This document shows positions 8,494 through 14,975 of a stretch of 64,000 nucleotides of DNA, piece by piece. The stretch is from Thiothrix eikelboomii. Its GTDB lineage: Bacteria > Pseudomonadota > Gammaproteobacteria > Thiotrichales > Thiotrichaceae. The position numbers were made by a program, and so were the translations under genes. The stretch spans positions 62,001 to 126,000 of the forward strand of contig NZ_FUYB01000002.1 in NCBI RefSeq assembly GCF_900167255.1. Direction: 5' to 3'. The notes under the pieces were generated by a model that was given only the letters and a program-made list of their open reading frames with translations, was not told the DNA's origin and searched no databases. The stretch's first letter is position 1. Each line of letters opens with the position of its first letter.

Positions 8494-8557
8494 GGCCAAC
8501 ATTTGAACTTAGCGGACGACAACCGGCGTGGTGCTTGGCTCGAGCGAAGGGTTAGGC
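8494..8557 (-). other. attC recombination site (64 bases) between AHSA1 and GNAT cassettes
   Basis: On the minus strand the site runs from GCCTAAC, which overlaps the GNAT stop codon, to GTTGGCC, with internal CGAGCCAAGC / GTTGTCGTCCG arms and TTCAAAT before the last box. Length and layout fit a short 59-base-element-type attC. Confidence 0.75.
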
Positions 8558-9040
8558 GTCGCTGCTCGCCGCCCAGATGCCGACTAGACCGTCTTCTGGA
8601 TCCTCGCGGCTGCCCACAAGTTTGAAACCTGCTGACGCCAGAACGCTTGCGGAGGCAGTGTTCTCAGCCTCGACCTCGGCCAGCACCTGAGCCATGCCAT
8701 TGAGAAAGGCAAGCTTGACGAACTCTTTAACTGCCTGCGTAGCAGCTCCACGCCTGCGCGCGACAGGAGCGACGCCGTATCCGATTTCGACACTGCGGTC
8801 AACGGGAAGGCGTTTGAAGCATCCGCTTCCGACAATCGTGTTGTCTTCGCTGCGGACGATGTAGTAAGTTGTGCACCAGCTCGGCCCTGCTTCACTCTCA
8901 ATGATCTTGAGCGACTCGATTGCTACGAAGTCTGGCGGCAGCGAATCTTCTTCGACGGCAAACGCGAGGTTCGTGGGTCGACGCGCACTGGAGAGTTCTC
9001 GGAGCTGATCGATCGGTACGGCGGTGAGTCGGTATTGCAT
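8552..9040 (-). CDS. GNAT-family N-acetyltransferase (cassette-borne)
   Basis: A 162-residue Gcn5-related acetyltransferase that transfers acetyl from acetyl-CoA to an unknown acceptor; the RimJ/RimL branch is the closest by feel. The acetyl-CoA loop is visible as GYGVAPVARRRGAATQAVKE (about residues 92-111). It is preceded by the beta strand VDRSVEIGY and followed by EVEAENTASASVLASAGF and a C-terminal LVGIW strand. The ATG at 9040 starts 9 bases inside the cassette after the attC at 9049-9110 and has no clear ribosome binding site, as is common for cassette genes. GC content looks higher than in the AT-rich cassettes to the right. Confidence 0.85.
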   Translation of the reverse strand: MQYRLTAVPIDQLRELSSARRPTNLAFAVEEDSLPPDFVAIESLKIIESEAGPSWCTTYYIVRSEDNTIVGSGCFKRLPVDRSVEIGYGVAPVARRRGAATQAVKEFVKLAFLNGMAQVLAEVEAENTASASVLASAGFKLVGSREDPEDGLVGIWAASSDA

Positions 9041-9048
9041 TCTGCGAC

Positions 9049-9110
9049 GCCTAACGTTAAAGCATTTTATGCCGAGTGCGGCCGCACTGGGCATAAATGT
9101 CTGGTTGGAC
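9049..9110 (-). other. attC recombination site (62 bases), highly symmetric
   Basis: On the minus strand it runs from GTCCAAC to GTTAGGC, both perfect matches to the RYYYAAC/GTTRRRY consensus. The arms ATTTATGCC and GGCATAAAAT pair around a GTGCGGCCGCAC centre. This is the clearest attC in the window. Confidence 0.85.
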
Positions 9111-9438
9111 GAAACCGCGTGCTACGGAGTCCGACACCTTATCTATAAGGGGATTGCTTTTTCTGCCCATCGCCCCGCCAGCCCCTGTTGCCTGATGATT
9201 CCCCACCAACTGCTGCTTACCCATTGCCTTCCTGCCTGTTTCCGCCCTGATTGTGGTCAAACATAGCACAGGGTTCTGGGCATTTCGAGCCATTTTTCCA
9301 GCGGGCACAACAGCTGTGGGTGGCGGTCCGGGACTGCCTGTTTTTTCCCTTTCCGGGCATGATTTAGAAGAGTTGAATGATACGGAATCATGAGCTACGC
9401 TACGGCTTTCACTCGTATGATTTCCACAGGACGGAGTG

Positions 9439-9747
9439 ATGGCTAGGATAGATGTGCAGTGTCGTTATTGTAACAGTGAGCTAGTATACAAACATGGCTA
9501 TGCCCGTAGCGGAGAACCTCGCTACCGTTGTCGAAACGGTCAACGCAGTTTCCAAATGGCTTATCGTTATGAAGGTAACACAGCAGGTATCCCCGAAAAG
9601 ATCGTTGAGATGGCAATGAACGGCAGCGGAGTGCGCGATACGAGTCGGGTGTTAGGCGTGAGTATCACCACGGTGATCGCTCACTTAAAAAAAATTAAAG
9701 CCCGTCAAGGTCAACCCGCTACCGATTCAAGCGGTCATGGAGTCTGA
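9439..9747 (+). CDS. insA: IS1-family InsA (helix-turn-helix protein)
   Basis: A 102-residue InsA homologue. The N-terminal zinc-ribbon pattern CRYCNSELVYKHG...RYRC and the helix-turn-helix MAMNGSGVRDTSRVLGVS match E. coli IS1 InsA, which binds the element ends and represses transposition. A run of eight A residues (9687-9694) lies near the 3' end. Removing one A would join InsA directly to the InsB frame (LKKLKP), so slippage at this run could make the fused transposase. The ATG at 9439 follows CGGAG closely; an overlapping GTG lies three bases earlier. Confidence 0.85.
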   Translation: MARIDVQCRYCNSELVYKHGYARSGEPRYRCRNGQRSFQMAYRYEGNTAGIPEKIVEMAMNGSGVRDTSRVLGVSITTVIAHLKKIKARQGQPATDSSGHGV

Positions 9748-10158
9748 CAAGGTTGAACTCGTGTGTGAAATGGACGAGCAGTGGTCGTTTGTGGGGCACA
9801 AAAAGCAGCCGCGTTGGCTGTGGTATGTTTGGCAGCCTCATCTCAAAACCGTATTAGCGTATGAGCTAGGCACACGGAGGGATGACACCTTGAAACGGCT
9901 CCTCGGTTTACTTCAAGCCTTCAATATTCGACTCTATTGCACGGATGGATGGGAGGCCTATAACGGTTACTGCCACCCAACCAACACCTCATCACTAAAC
10001 ACTACACCCAGTCGATTGAGCGACAAAATCTTAATTTCCGTACACGGATTAAACGCCTTGCTCGCAAAACTCTGTGCTTTTCTAAGTCCATTGTGATTCA
10101 TGATAAGGTCGTTGGGGCGTTCATTAATCGTACCTTCTTCAACTCTTCTAAATCATGA
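9737..10158 (+). pseudogene. insB: IS1-family InsB transposase, frameshifted
   Basis: The DDE transposase half of IS1. The first part reads CEMDEQWSFVGHKKQPRWLW and LYCTDGWEAY, with catalytic Asp residues as in E. coli InsB. Around 9970-9985 the frame is lost. The matching C-terminus (HYTQSIERQNLNF, KRLARKTLCFSKS, IHDKVVGAFINRTFF) continues in the neighbouring frame to a TGA at 10156. A one-base indel therefore separates the last catalytic region from the rest, and no functional enzyme is expected. Confidence 0.85.
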
Positions 10159-10159
10159 C

Positions 10160-10435
10160 CTATTCTTTGTATTCCCAAGGATTGAATAGTTCTGCTGTGC
10201 TTTTTTCCATATCTGAGGTGCTTCTTGTGGCTATAGTACAATTATAAGTTAGTCCTGAGACTGCTATAAGCCCATCTAGGGTTGGCATTGCCCTCCCTGC
10301 TAGTTCTGCCAAACCTTGAATAGAACCCCAGTTAGTAACAACTTTTAAATCAATAGGGATAATCCGATTTTCAAAGCGTTTTTTTAAGTCTTCCTCGACC
10401 CATATTTTTAATTTCTTTTTTCTATTCTGATCTGT
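10160..10435 (-). pseudogene. vapC toxin remnant (PIN domain, 5'-truncated)
   Basis: An open stretch of 91 codons without a start, reading on the minus strand to a TAG at 10160-10162. The protein end (RKKKLKIWVEEDLKKRFENR, PIDLKVVTNWGSIQG, LDGLIA, TRSTSDM, FNPWEYKE) matches the C-terminal half of FitB/VapC-type PIN ribonucleases. The N-terminal half with the first catalytic Asp and any antitoxin gene is missing: a stop codon and then an attC lie within 70 bases upstream. The last base of the IS1-family element supplies part of the stop codon, so the true C-terminus may also be lost. Confidence 0.75.
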
Positions 10436-10453
10436 TTAAACTGGACAGACTAG

Positions 10454-10482
10454 ACAGTATTTTCTTTGCTGAACTGTGTCAA
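10454..10482 (-). promoter_or_regulatory. Candidate promoter before the vapC remnant
   Basis: On the minus strand TTGACA (10477-10482) is followed after 17 bases by TACTGT (10454-10459). It lies just inside the cassette boundary formed by the attC at 10504, as expected for a cassette-borne toxin-antitoxin promoter. Confidence 0.4.
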
Positions 10483-10503
10483 GTATGTGAGGAATCTATG
10501 TGC

Positions 10504-10593
10504 AGATAACGTCAAAGCTGACGGGCGCGATGGGAGTTAGTGAATCGGAGTCGTATGCTGTCACCGCGTCCGTCGTCGAATAATTTGTTGGCA
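10504..10593 (-). other. attC recombination site (90 bases)
   Basis: On the minus strand it runs from TGCCAAC through the shared arm GACGACGGACGCGGTGACAG to CGCGCCCGTCAGCTTTGAC and the final GTTATCT box. It begins 3 bases after the stop codon of the lipoprotein gene at 10596. Confidence 0.75.
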
Positions 10594-10595
10594 CA

Positions 10596-10970
10596 CTAAT
10601 TAATTATTTTGTCAATGGACGTTGTTGATAATCCTTTGTTTTTTGCTGCCAAAACAAAATCTTCTTTTTTCTCAAATTTGAGAGCTTTCTTGGACTTTGT
10701 ATCTACTAACCAAAAAACGAATTGATTATTTTTCTCTTCCAGCATCTTCGGGATTTGCGAAGCCAATAAAATATCATTTTCTATTTGATAGTTTATCACT
10801 TCACTATCGATCACAATTAATTCGCTATTTTTAGTATCTTTATACGTGATAAAATGTCTTCCCCAGTCGTTGTAATAATAACCATTCATCAATGACTGGC
10901 TATAGTCATCTAATCCACAACCAATAATTATTGATGAAAATAAAAAAGCAATAAAAATCTTATTGACCAT
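10596..10970 (-). CDS. Small lipoprotein of unknown function (DUF3997-like), cassette-borne
   Basis: A 124-residue protein with a lipoprotein signal peptide: MVNKIFIAFLFSSIIIG followed by the lipobox Cys (IIGC). The segment GLDDYSQSLMNGYYYNDWGR after the Cys resembles the small lipoproteins grouped as DUF3997, recalled from memory and not searched. No catalytic motif is seen. It ends 3 bases before an attC site and is AT-rich. Its ATG overlaps the stop codon of the truncated reading frame upstream by 11 bases, which suggests the two were translated together in one cassette. Confidence 0.75.
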   Translation of the reverse strand: MVNKIFIAFLFSSIIIGCGLDDYSQSLMNGYYYNDWGRHFITYKDTKNSELIVIDSEVINYQIENDILLASQIPKMLEEKNNQFVFWLVDTKSKKALKFEKKEDFVLAAKNKGLSTTSIDKIIN

Positions 10971-11175
10971 AAGTGGCGTTGGTTTCTGAATCAGATAAAC
11001 TATTTGTTGATTTTGAATTGAATTCTTTATGAATAAAGTGATTGATGGGCATTATGCTCATGGTATTACCATCCTTGCAGTTCAAAACAGACACATGAAG
11101 AATATAATTTGCTTGCGGTGATTTTGTTGCAAAAGTCTTTGGAAGATCTGTTATGAGCGACAAGCGGTAACTTAC
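10960..11175 (-). pseudogene. 5'-truncated cassette gene, unknown function
   Basis: The minus-strand frame ending at 10960 codes for a plausible protein C-terminus of about 70 residues (SYRLSLITDLPKTF, QANYILHVSVLNCKDGN). It resembles small surface-protein E-like cassette products by pattern. Upstream the frame runs straight into an attC half-site and then into a shadow of the 49-residue gene at 11207, so the original start has been deleted. The stop overlaps the start of the lipoprotein gene. The identity of the family is uncertain. Confidence 0.45.
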
Positions 11176-11207
11176 GCCAACGTCCGTTGTCGAATGACTC
11201 GTTAGAC
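11176..11207 (-). other. Half attC site fused to a truncated gene
   Basis: GTCTAAC followed by CGACAACGGACG (minus strand) matches the R'' half of the other attC sites and overlaps the stop codon of the 49-residue gene. No matching GTTRRRY half follows; protein-coding sequence begins instead. A deletion inside the attC and the next cassette is the simplest explanation. Confidence 0.55.
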
Positions 11208-11356
11208 TATTTGGTAACACATTCTTTTTCATCACTTGACCATCTGCCTCCAGCATCAAGGCATCGGTCGATTTTTACATAGTCACTCACAAATAAAAAA
11301 TATGCGATTATTAAAGCAATTATGGTGATTAGAATTATGGATGGCTTTTTTATCAT
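11207..11356 (-). CDS. 49-residue membrane protein with C-terminal Cys/Trp tail, cassette-borne
   Basis: A very short gene: Met-Ile-Lys-Lys, then a single transmembrane segment (about residues 7-23), then a hydrophilic tail containing IDRCLDAGGRWSSDEKEC. The CLDxGGRW...C pattern recurs in many small bacterial inner-membrane or lipoproteins of unknown role, which supports real coding. It starts 13 bases after the stop of the SAA-like gene, with AGGATGG as a possible ribosome binding site. Its stop codon overlaps the start of an attC half-site, as expected of the last gene in a cassette. It is likely co-expressed with the SAA-like protein. Confidence 0.7.
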   Translation of the reverse strand: MIKKPSIILITIIALIIAYFLFVSDYVKIDRCLDAGGRWSSDEKECVTK

Positions 11357-11368
11357 GATACAGCCATC

Positions 11369-11986
11369 CTAGTATTTGGAGTCTAAACCGTTAGGACGGA
11401 AAGGTTGGCAAATATCAGTGCATAGTTTGCTAAGGTTATCTGAACCTTGTTCACGACCGTAATAATTAGCTTGTTGATCTTGTTGGCTAGCAGTTTCGGG
11501 ATCGCCTTTTATATTTTGATCAACCCACTCTCTAGTGTCGCTGATGGTTTTAGCAACACTTGAGCCAATATCACTGACTTGTGCTGCCTCACAGTTAGCT
11601 TTGCAATGGAAATACTTATCTGCCCCGATCGTATTGGCATCTCTCATATCTTGATAATTATTGATGAACTTTTCTGTAGCTTCTATTTTGTCATCTAGAA
11701 TATTAGGTGGGGAAATGCTTGCCCCTAGTGCTGCTGCTCTCGCTGCATCTGGAGCAGCACCATTAGAAACCCAATAAGCCTCTTGGGTATTTGGGTTGTT
11801 TATAAGGACATCATCTGCCTGTTGCCGTTCGTTGATAGTAGGGAATGCACCACCTATCTGCGGTGCACTGAACGCTTCATTAAATTTGGCAACAGATTGG
11901 GCTGATGGTGCAGAAGCATCGGCTTTAGTATTTTTTGTGGGTGGTATTGGTCGATTTGGTTGAATACTATCCATGTTAATTTTCAT
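11369..11986 (-). CDS. Serum-amyloid-A-like domain protein, cassette-borne
   Basis: A 205-residue AT-rich gene. The N-terminal third is Pro/Ala/Ser-rich and likely disordered (NRPIPPTKNTKADASAPSAQ). The C-terminal part (about 120-203) carries ADKYFHCKANCEAAQ, DTREWVDQ, QANYYGREQGS and a final CQPFRPNGL. This pattern is shared with the serum amyloid A fold as found at the C-termini of bacterial Rhs-type and other secreted proteins (from memory). No signal peptide is visible. It forms a two-gene cassette with the 49-residue membrane protein between the attC at 12084-12174 and the half-site at 11207. A toxin or effector role is possible but unproven. Confidence 0.65.
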   Translation of the reverse strand: MKINMDSIQPNRPIPPTKNTKADASAPSAQSVAKFNEAFSAPQIGGAFPTINERQQADDVLINNPNTQEAYWVSNGAAPDAARAAALGASISPPNILDDKIEATEKFINNYQDMRDANTIGADKYFHCKANCEAAQVSDIGSSVAKTISDTREWVDQNIKGDPETASQQDQQANYYGREQGSDNLSKLCTDICQPFRPNGLDSKY

Positions 11987-12083
11987 AATTTTGTCAATCT
12001 ATAAAATAGCTGTCAGCTAATGGATAATGTGCTGTTTATGTAAAATTTATTTTCTGCTTGCAGATGAGCGGTCGATTTTTGGT

Positions 12084-12174
12084 GTCTAACGTTTGAATTG
12101 ACGGGCGTGGTGGGGAGTAAGCCGTTAAAAATCGCGGGCTGTCACCGCGTCCGTCGTCGAGCAACTTGTTAGCA
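12084..12174 (-). other. attC recombination site (91 bases)
   Basis: On the minus strand it starts at TGCTAAC, 12 bases after the restriction endonuclease stop codon. It continues through CAAGTTGCTCGACGACGGAC and CACGCCCGTCAATTCAAAC and ends with GTTAGAC. This site shows most clearly that the array reads on the minus strand. Confidence 0.8.
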
Positions 12175-12186
12175 TTTTCTTAACAA

Positions 12187-13296
12187 CTATTTCCAAATAA
12201 CACTTCCAGATGGAGATTTCCTAAATAAAGAACGCCACAAAAATTCTTTTTCAGGAGGTGCGCCAATTTTGACAATTTCAACAAAACCCTTCACACCTGT
12301 ATTTTCAGTTTTTTGAGTAATTGGTCCTGAATAAAATATAGAACTATTAATTTCTGTTATAGGAGACGTATTTTTATCATCTATCTCACCATAACTAAAT
12401 GCGAGAATATTTACCTCGTCAGGTATTTCAGATATATAGCGGGATAAATCGAGTGCCGTTGTTGATGATATATATTGTGCTAGAACATCTTGCAGTAACC
12501 AGACAGTCTTTCCATTCCAAGCAATTCCAACTTGTGATTTAACTATAAGTTGACTGACCATTCTTGCCCATACTTGACGATAATTTATTCCAGGGCCATT
12601 ATGGTTTTTAGGGTCTTTTATTGCATCTTCACAAGCCATAGAAATTTGAGTACGTTTCTTTTTATCGCCACCTGATGTACTAGATGTCATTATTTCCACT
12701 ATGACTATAGGATCGGTTGGAAAATCTTCTATCCAATACTCATTATCTCTGAATGCCAAAGTATAACCGTTTTCTTCAGCTATTTTTTTAGTTGCCTGAA
12801 CTCCTTTTCCTAGAAGTTTTGCGGTTTCTGATAGTTTCTTTCGACCTGAACCAGTAATTATATAATCAAATGTGTAGTCAAAAGATTTTGTTTCATCATC
12901 ATCATTAGTTGTTTCAACCTTCATTTTTACTTCTGACCAAGAGCGATAAATTTTATTTTTCTCTAAGCCAGAGCATTTTATAAGCTGCTCTCTTGCATGA
13001 GTTTGATGAAGTGGTTCTTGACCACGTAATGATAGCAAACGACGAGGGCAAACAATCCAAGGTTGGTCTGAGTCTCGCAATCTTAAAGAACAAACACCTG
13101 ATTGCACTTCTTCTTTTCCGGGAAAGTATTGTTTTAATTCGGGAAAATTCTTGATGTTTAAAGCTGAAGAATAACGGTTTCCACCTCCATCGCATTCCGC
13201 ATCCATAAAAGGACACCCTGCTTTTTCTCGATTTTTTATTGCTTCATCATTCCAATAATCGAGTCTATACCCATAAAGCTCAAATATTTTGCTCAT
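12187..13296 (-). CDS. Type II restriction endonuclease, NotI-like
   Basis: A 369-residue protein resembling NotI. It has the Cys cluster that holds iron in NotI (AGCPFMDAEC near residue 30, then SGVCSLR and WIVCPRR) and the acidic pair of a PD-(D/E)XK-type nuclease (FDYTFDYII, then DPIVIVEIMTSS). In NotI the second motif reads E-x-Q; here it is E-I-M, so activity should not be assumed. The ATG at 13296 follows AAGGA; it overlaps the methyltransferase stop by 17 bases, so the pair is translationally coupled with the methyltransferase first. An attC follows immediately after the stop. The gene is markedly AT-rich compared with the core genome. Recognition sequence unknown. Confidence 0.75.
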   Translation of the reverse strand: MSKIFELYGYRLDYWNDEAIKNREKAGCPFMDAECDGGGNRYSSALNIKNFPELKQYFPGKEEVQSGVCSLRLRDSDQPWIVCPRRLLSLRGQEPLHQTHAREQLIKCSGLEKNKIYRSWSEVKMKVETTNDDDETKSFDYTFDYIITGSGRKKLSETAKLLGKGVQATKKIAEENGYTLAFRDNEYWIEDFPTDPIVIVEIMTSSTSGGDKKKRTQISMACEDAIKDPKNHNGPGINYRQVWARMVSQLIVKSQVGIAWNGKTVWLLQDVLAQYISSTTALDLSRYISEIPDEVNILAFSYGEIDDKNTSPITEINSSIFYSGPITQKTENTGVKGFVEIVKIGAPPEKEFLWRSLFRKSPSGSVIWK

Positions 13297-14416
13297 CAAG
13301 AAATCCTTTTATTTGTTGTGCTAGAACTTTTGCAAGTGGGGGGGGAACGGAATTTGCAACTTGCCTATGCTGATCTAAATTTGATACAGAGCCTGTTCTT
13401 GATCTAATTGGTCCTTTTAAAACATAACTATCTGGATAACCATGAATTCTCATGTACTCTCTTGGAGTTAAATATCGATCCTCTATAGGGTGATAAAAAA
13501 TTTCCCCGCACCTTAAGGTATTTGATGGTCTTTTTCTGTGCAAACGCAAATATTTGGTTGTGTCTTTTGGTGACAAACCACATCGTAATTCCTCGCCAAG
13601 ATGTGTCTGAGCAGCAAGATAAGAACCCTCTGGAACTTGAGAAATTCGCTCTTTATCCCTTTGTGGTGTAACATCAACATGGCTATTCATACTGTCATAA
13701 AAGGTTTTACCTTTAATTTTTGGATGTGGCGCATTCAAATTATCAAGTACATCACCAATACCAATGTATGGTTTATATGAAAACAAACCATTACATTCTT
13801 CTTTGGGTGCATGTGTCTTTTCAGGAAAATAAAAACCATTGTGTCCTCGCGTAGCGATGACAAAAAGACGCTCTCGTAATTGAGGCACACCATAATCGGC
13901 TGCCATAATAACACGCCATTTTGGAATATAATCTATAGATTCTAACTCCGTTAAAAATTTTTCAAAAACTTCCCCACGCTTATTTTCTTTTCCTTTAGAG
14001 GAAAGTAGTCCTTTAACTTGTTCAACAAGTATTACTTTGGGCTTTATTTCTTTTGCAAATCTAATGAATTCAAATAATAACATTCCTCTTTCGTCTTCTA
14101 GACCACGCTGTTTCCCTGCCAAAGAAAACGACTGGCATGGTGGTCCACCAAAAAGAAGGTCTAACTCACCAGCTTTAATAGATAAATCATTCATTAACTG
14201 TTCTGAGGTTACACCTCTAATATCAGTATTGATGATTTTTGTTTTATGACCTTGAAGTTCTGCATTAGTTAAAAGAGTTGAACAGCAATGTTCATCTACT
14301 TCAATCTCTGCAAGAATATTGAACCCTGCTTCTCTAACACCAATATCCATTCCGCCAGCACCAGAAAAAAGGCTGATTGCATTATATGATGTTTTTTCGT
14401 TGAGATTTTTGATCAA
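13280..14416 (-). CDS. C5-cytosine DNA methyltransferase (partner of the NotI-like endonuclease)
   Basis: A 378-residue m5C methyltransferase that protects DNA from the endonuclease encoded downstream. Conserved motifs occur in order: I (SLFSGAGGMDIGVREAGF), IV with catalytic Cys (LLFGGPPCQSFS), VI (VILVEQVKGL), VIII (QLRERLFVIATR), a target-recognition region around 200-300, and X (ANSVPPPLAKVL). Motif VI is usually ENV; here the central Asn is Gln (codon CAA read directly), which is uncommon. The start codon appears to be TTG at 14416, since no ATG occurs before motif I. It is AT-rich and lacks a visible attC upstream. Confidence 0.92.
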   Translation of the reverse strand: MIKNLNEKTSYNAISLFSGAGGMDIGVREAGFNILAEIEVDEHCCSTLLTNAELQGHKTKIINTDIRGVTSEQLMNDLSIKAGELDLLFGGPPCQSFSLAGKQRGLEDERGMLLFEFIRFAKEIKPKVILVEQVKGLLSSKGKENKRGEVFEKFLTELESIDYIPKWRVIMAADYGVPQLRERLFVIATRGHNGFYFPEKTHAPKEECNGLFSYKPYIGIGDVLDNLNAPHPKIKGKTFYDSMNSHVDVTPQRDKERISQVPEGSYLAAQTHLGEELRCGLSPKDTTKYLRLHRKRPSNTLRCGEIFYHPIEDRYLTPREYMRIHGYPDSYVLKGPIRSRTGSVSNLDQHRQVANSVPPPLAKVLAQQIKGFLDEQNI

Positions 14417-14975
14417 TGACCTGACCTATTATTAAACAATTTATCGAGTTCGTTATTATATCACATTCTGTGGGTGGGAGCAGTCTTTATTTAAATAAAT
14501 GGCGACCTATAATTTATTGTTTTTTACTTAATATTATTTTTGTAGAGGTTGATGAAATTGATATTGTAATGCCAACAGTTTATTAGGTGGCCTTCTGGAA
14601 TATCGGAATAGGCTGCCTATGCTCAATCAGTGAACACACACCCCTTATACGGTTCGTCGAGAATTCCGCATAGTCTGAGAAAACGAAGCTGCATCTGCTG
14701 TTTGGCGGGATTCTGTATAGTCTGGGATTAGCATAGAACATACGTGCACACTTCAACGACACTGATGACCGATAAATATACAGCAACTAGCTCACCCCCC
14801 TCAAGCACCCCTTCTCTGGCATTATGGTTACAGCAGCCAGCATAAAAACCATCATGCCTCCAAACCAGCAACCCAGCTAATAAGGCATCAAGATTTTTTG
14901 CTCGTTTGTTAATGCACTAGCCTCCTGTTGTTTGCCATAATCAGCCTCCATCCTCTGTTATCAAATTTTAAGCTC
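14417..14975. other. Non-coding boundary region with repeat debris
   Basis: About 560 bases with no gene recognised. It contains an imperfect direct repeat (14662-14680 and 14709-14727) and nearby echoes of GGAATATCGGAAT and GAATTCCGCATAG, the kind of short repeats left at recombinase or insertion-sequence ends. A 67-codon minus-strand frame (14583-14786) runs through these repeats and is not believed. Confidence 0.45.
14662..14727. repeat. Imperfect 19-base direct repeat pair
   Basis: AATTCCGCATAGTCTGAGA (14662-14680) and GATTCTGTATAGTCTGGGA (14709-14727) match at 15 of 19 positions. They may be recombinase-binding or end repeats of a lost mobile element. Confidence 0.4.

Larger units (their letters stand above)
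9355..10160 (+). mobile_element. IS1-family insertion sequence, degraded
   Basis: An 806-base element bounded by inverted repeats of about 23 bases (GGGCATGATTTAGAAGAG at the left, with the right end its complement except for one base). It contains insA and insB reading frames. No target duplication is visible: the left flank is CCCTTTCC and the right is TATTCTTT. This suggests an adjacent deletion or old rearrangement. insB carries a frameshift, so the copy is probably inactive. Confidence 0.85.
7998..12174 (-). mobile_element. Integron gene-cassette array without visible integrase (CALIN-like)
   Basis: This stretch holds four attC-like sites (8494-8557, 9049-9110, 10504-10593, 12084-12174) and two half-sites (7998-8029, 11176-11207). 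Each sits directly after the stop codon of, or beside, a short minus-strand gene. The R'' sides carry a shared arm with GTCCGTCGTC, and the outer boxes fit RYYYAAC/GTTRRRY. The arm order (TAACAA near the gene end, TCAAACGTTAG at the far end) orients the sites on the minus strand, like the genes. No tyrosine-recombinase integrase or attI was seen in the window. The restriction-modification pair up to 14416 probably belongs to the same array, but no attC is visible beyond it. Confidence 0.75.

Noticed and set aside
9057-9308. 83-codon minus-strand frame left of the IS1-family element
   Set aside because: It runs through the attC at 9049-9110, has no recognisable protein pattern and lies in a stretch with no other coding sign.
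11180-11259. The upstream part of the 10960-11259 frame as coding
   Set aside because: It overlaps the better-supported 49-residue gene and the attC half-site in another frame; only the downstream part looks like protein.
14583-14786. 67-codon minus-strand frame in the island boundary
   Set aside because: It is made largely of the direct-repeat debris and has no ribosome binding site or family pattern.
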